Origin: Neorhizobium tomejilense
Lineage (GTDB): Bacteria > Pseudomonadota > Alphaproteobacteria > Rhizobiales > Rhizobiaceae
Assembly (NCBI GenBank): GCA_002968845.1
Contig: PVBG01000005.1
Coordinates: 307,958-371,957, forward strand
Length of the DNA: 64,000 bases
Direction of reading: 5' to 3'
Shown here: piece after piece, positions 62,360-64,000 of the stretch
Numbering within the stretch: position 1 is the first letter of the stretch
Layout: every line of letters begins with the position of its first letter
The notes under the pieces: generated by a model
Told to the model about the DNA's origin: nothing
Databases searched by the model: none
Seen by the model: only the letters and a program-made list of their open reading frames with translations
Translations under genes and position numbers: made by a program

Positions 62360-63859
62360 TCAATCCGCCTTGGCGCGTCTCGCCGGGAACAGGATCACAT
62401 CGCGGATCGACGGTGAGTCCGTCAGCAGCATGACGAGACGGTCGACGCCAATGCCGAGGCCGCCGGCGGGCGGCATGCCCTGGTCGATGGCGTCCAGGAA
62501 CTCGTCGTCGAGCTGCTTGTCTTTTTCGCCGCGGGCATGGGCCTGTTCGAGCTGCTCGACCATGCGCTTGCGCTGTTCTTCCGGGTCGTTGAGCTCGGAG
62601 AAGGCGTTGCCCAGTTCCCAGGCGTTGCAATAGGTCTCGAAACGTTCGACGAGGCGCGGTTCGCCCGGGACTTCCTTGGCGAAGGGCGAGATGTCCTTCG
62701 GGAAATGCGTCACGTGGCTCGGCTGGATCAGCGTGCCCTCGACCTTTTCCTCGAAGATGAAGGCTAGGCATTCGCCCCAGGTCCAATCCTTCTCGACCGC
62801 AAAACCGGCGGCCTTGGCGGCGGTGCGGGCTTCTTCGTCGGTCTTCATGCTCAAGAAATCGATGCCGGTCGCTTCCTTGACGGCATCGGGCATCGGCACG
62901 CGCTTGAACGGCCCCTTGAAGGACAGTTCCTTGTCGCCGAACTTCACTTCGGTCGTGCCGTGGATGGTCATGGCCAGCGTCGAGAACATCCGCTCGACGA
63001 GGTCCATCATGTCCTCGTAGTCGGCATAGGCCCAGTAGCACTCCATCATCGTGAATTCAGGATTGTGCCGGGTCGAGACGCCTTCGTTGCGGAAGTTACG
63101 GTTGATCTCGAACACCTTGTCGGTCAGGCCAGAGACCAGCGTGCGCTTCAAAAACAGTTCCGGCGCGATGCGCAGGTACATGTCGAGCTTCAGCGTGTTG
63201 TGGTGGGTCTTGAACGGCTCCGCGGTGGCGCCGCCGTAGATCGCCTGCAGCATCGGGGTCTCGACTTCCATGAAGCCGTCGTTTTCCATGAAGCGGCGGA
63301 TGCCCGAGACGATGCGGCTGCGCTGCTGGAAGCGGAGCTTCGACTCTCCGTTGGTCATGATGTCGAGATGACGCTTGCGGTAGCGCAGCTCGATGTCCGA
63401 CAGGCCGTGCCACTTCTCCGGCATGGGGAGCAGCGACTTGGTGAGCATGGTGATGTTCTGGGCGTTGATGGTCAGCTCGCCGCGCTTGGTGCGGCGCACG
63501 ACGCCTGTCACGCCGATGATGTCGCCGATATCGACCATCGGCAAAAGGTCGCGCGCTTCCTGCGGCGTGGTGTCCTTGTGGGAGAAAATCTGCACCTTGC
63601 CGGATGCGTCATGGATATCCATGAACATGCCGGAATTGCGCGAGGAATAAACCCGGCCGGCGACGGTGACGATATCCTGCGTCTCGACGTCCGCTTCCAG
63701 GTTCTTGTATTTCTCGGCCAGTTCCGCATTGGTCATCGTCCGGTGGAAATGCGCCGGATAGACGTCGCCGATCTTTTCGCGAAGCAAAGCGAGTTTCTGG
63801 GCGCGCACTTGGGTGGCGTCGGAGGAGAGGGCGGTTTCGGTCGTCGTGTTGTCGGTCAT
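62360..63859 (-). CDS. lysS: Lysyl-tRNA synthetase (class II)
   Basis: 499 residues. N-terminal OB anticodon-binding domain (about 60-155; VAGRVYSSRNSGMFMDIHD), class II motif 1 (RIVSGIRRFMENDGFMEVET), motif 2 (FRNEGVSTRHNPEFTMMECY) and motif 3 (GLGIGVDRLVMLLT). Charges tRNA-Lys. Monocistronic here; cytoplasmic and essential. Confidence 0.95.
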   Translation of the reverse strand: MTDNTTTETALSSDATQVRAQKLALLREKIGDVYPAHFHRTMTNAELAEKYKNLEADVETQDIVTVAGRVYSSRNSGMFMDIHDASGKVQIFSHKDTTPQEARDLLPMVDIGDIIGVTGVVRRTKRGELTINAQNITMLTKSLLPMPEKWHGLSDIELRYRKRHLDIMTNGESKLRFQQRSRIVSGIRRFMENDGFMEVETPMLQAIYGGATAEPFKTHHNTLKLDMYLRIAPELFLKRTLVSGLTDKVFEINRNFRNEGVSTRHNPEFTMMECYWAYADYEDMMDLVERMFSTLAMTIHGTTEVKFGDKELSFKGPFKRVPMPDAVKEATGIDFLSMKTDEEARTAAKAAGFAVEKDWTWGECLAFIFEEKVEGTLIQPSHVTHFPKDISPFAKEVPGEPRLVERFETYCNAWELGNAFSELNDPEEQRKRMVEQLEQAHARGEKDKQLDDEFLDAIDQGMPPAGGLGIGVDRLVMLLTDSPSIRDVILFPARRAKAD

Positions 63860-63918
63860 CGTGTTTCGCCTTCTTCGGGCAGGTTTATGTTGTTTCGCCG
63901 GTGTGGCTGGCTCGGCGT

Positions 63919-64000
63919 AACCCTCCCTTCCGGGGAGGGTCGGAGCGAAGCGACGGGGAGGGTTTTCTTGAACTCAGGAAGAAAGACCCCTCCCTAACCC
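63919..64000. repeat. GC-rich palindromic repeat at the right edge
   Basis: AACCCTCCC-TTCC-GGGGAGGGT (63919-63940), then GACGGGGAGGGTTTT and CCCCTCCCTAACCC at the window end. Same style as the other intergenic palindromes; continues outside the window. Confidence 0.5.

Noticed and set aside
1..64000. tRNA, rRNA, CRISPR or insertion sequence
   Set aside because: No cloverleaf, rRNA signature, regular repeat-spacer array or transposase was found on reading; the palindromic repeats are too short and lack transposase genes.

Overview
The window looks like the chromosome (or a large chromid) of a rhizobial alphaproteobacterium of the Rhizobiaceae type. The grounds are high G+C, a PhyR-NepR-EcfG general stress response locus, many ABC importers for peptides, polyols and nucleobase-like solutes in ATGA-overlapping operons, LysR/LacI/SorC regulators beside them, and short GC-rich palindromic repeats between genes. 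No rRNA, tRNA, CRISPR array, prophage or insertion sequence was seen. Species cannot be named from the sequence alone.

Layout. 61-5262: a lower-G+C secreted ClpP-fold protein, glutaryl-CoA dehydrogenase with a divergent LysR regulator, and an amidase. 5412-13716: a LacI regulator with a palindromic operator drives a PotD-type ABC importer followed by nucleoside hydrolase, adenine deaminase and a phosphoribosyltransferase, which reads as a purine or modified-purine uptake and salvage cassette. 13800-20116: a membrane dipeptidase and a complete Dpp-type peptide importer. 20198-26088: a LysR regulator, a second peptide-type importer without any ATPase gene, and an amidase. 26137-30769: the general stress region. 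It holds a DUF883/holin-like pair, an orphan receiver, ecfG, nepR, phyR, a 54-residue DUF1328 protein missed by length cut-offs, and an HRXXN-type sensor kinase. Four EcfG-type promoters (GGAAC plus spaced CGTT or TT) can be read in the DNA, two of them back to back in one perfect inverted repeat.

31102-38219: a peptide-type importer split over two divergent operons (binding protein and permeases leftward; M20 amidohydrolase and a fused double ATPase rightward). 38336-39096: a VbhA/Fic-type toxin-antitoxin pair with a substituted Fic motif. 39225-48459: a SorC-family regulator and a sugar-alcohol operon (importer, mannitol-type dehydrogenase, HAD phosphatase, FGGY kinase). 48534-50634: an orphan class B penicillin-binding protein lies between the intact kinase gene and a degraded second copy of that kinase's 3' end.

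50635-52018: an ECF41-type sigma factor with its carboxymuconolactone-decarboxylase-like partner and a matching ECF41 promoter. 52152-57858: an EI24-family membrane protein, endonuclease III, DUF2244, an Ada-like methyltransferase, a PilZ protein, and a SorC regulator divergent from transaldolase. 57945-63859: a methyltransferase, an MFS carrier with a MarR regulator and two identical 14-bp operators, a membrane-anchored low-complexity protein of unknown function, and lysS.

Two themes recur. Several importer operons carry a strong GC-rich hairpin directly after the binding-protein gene, which would favour high levels of binding protein over permease. Regulators repeatedly sit beside readable palindromic operators. 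The best candidates for something new are the kinase-remnant/PBP junction, the substituted Fic module, the purine cassette, and the repeat protein at 60850.
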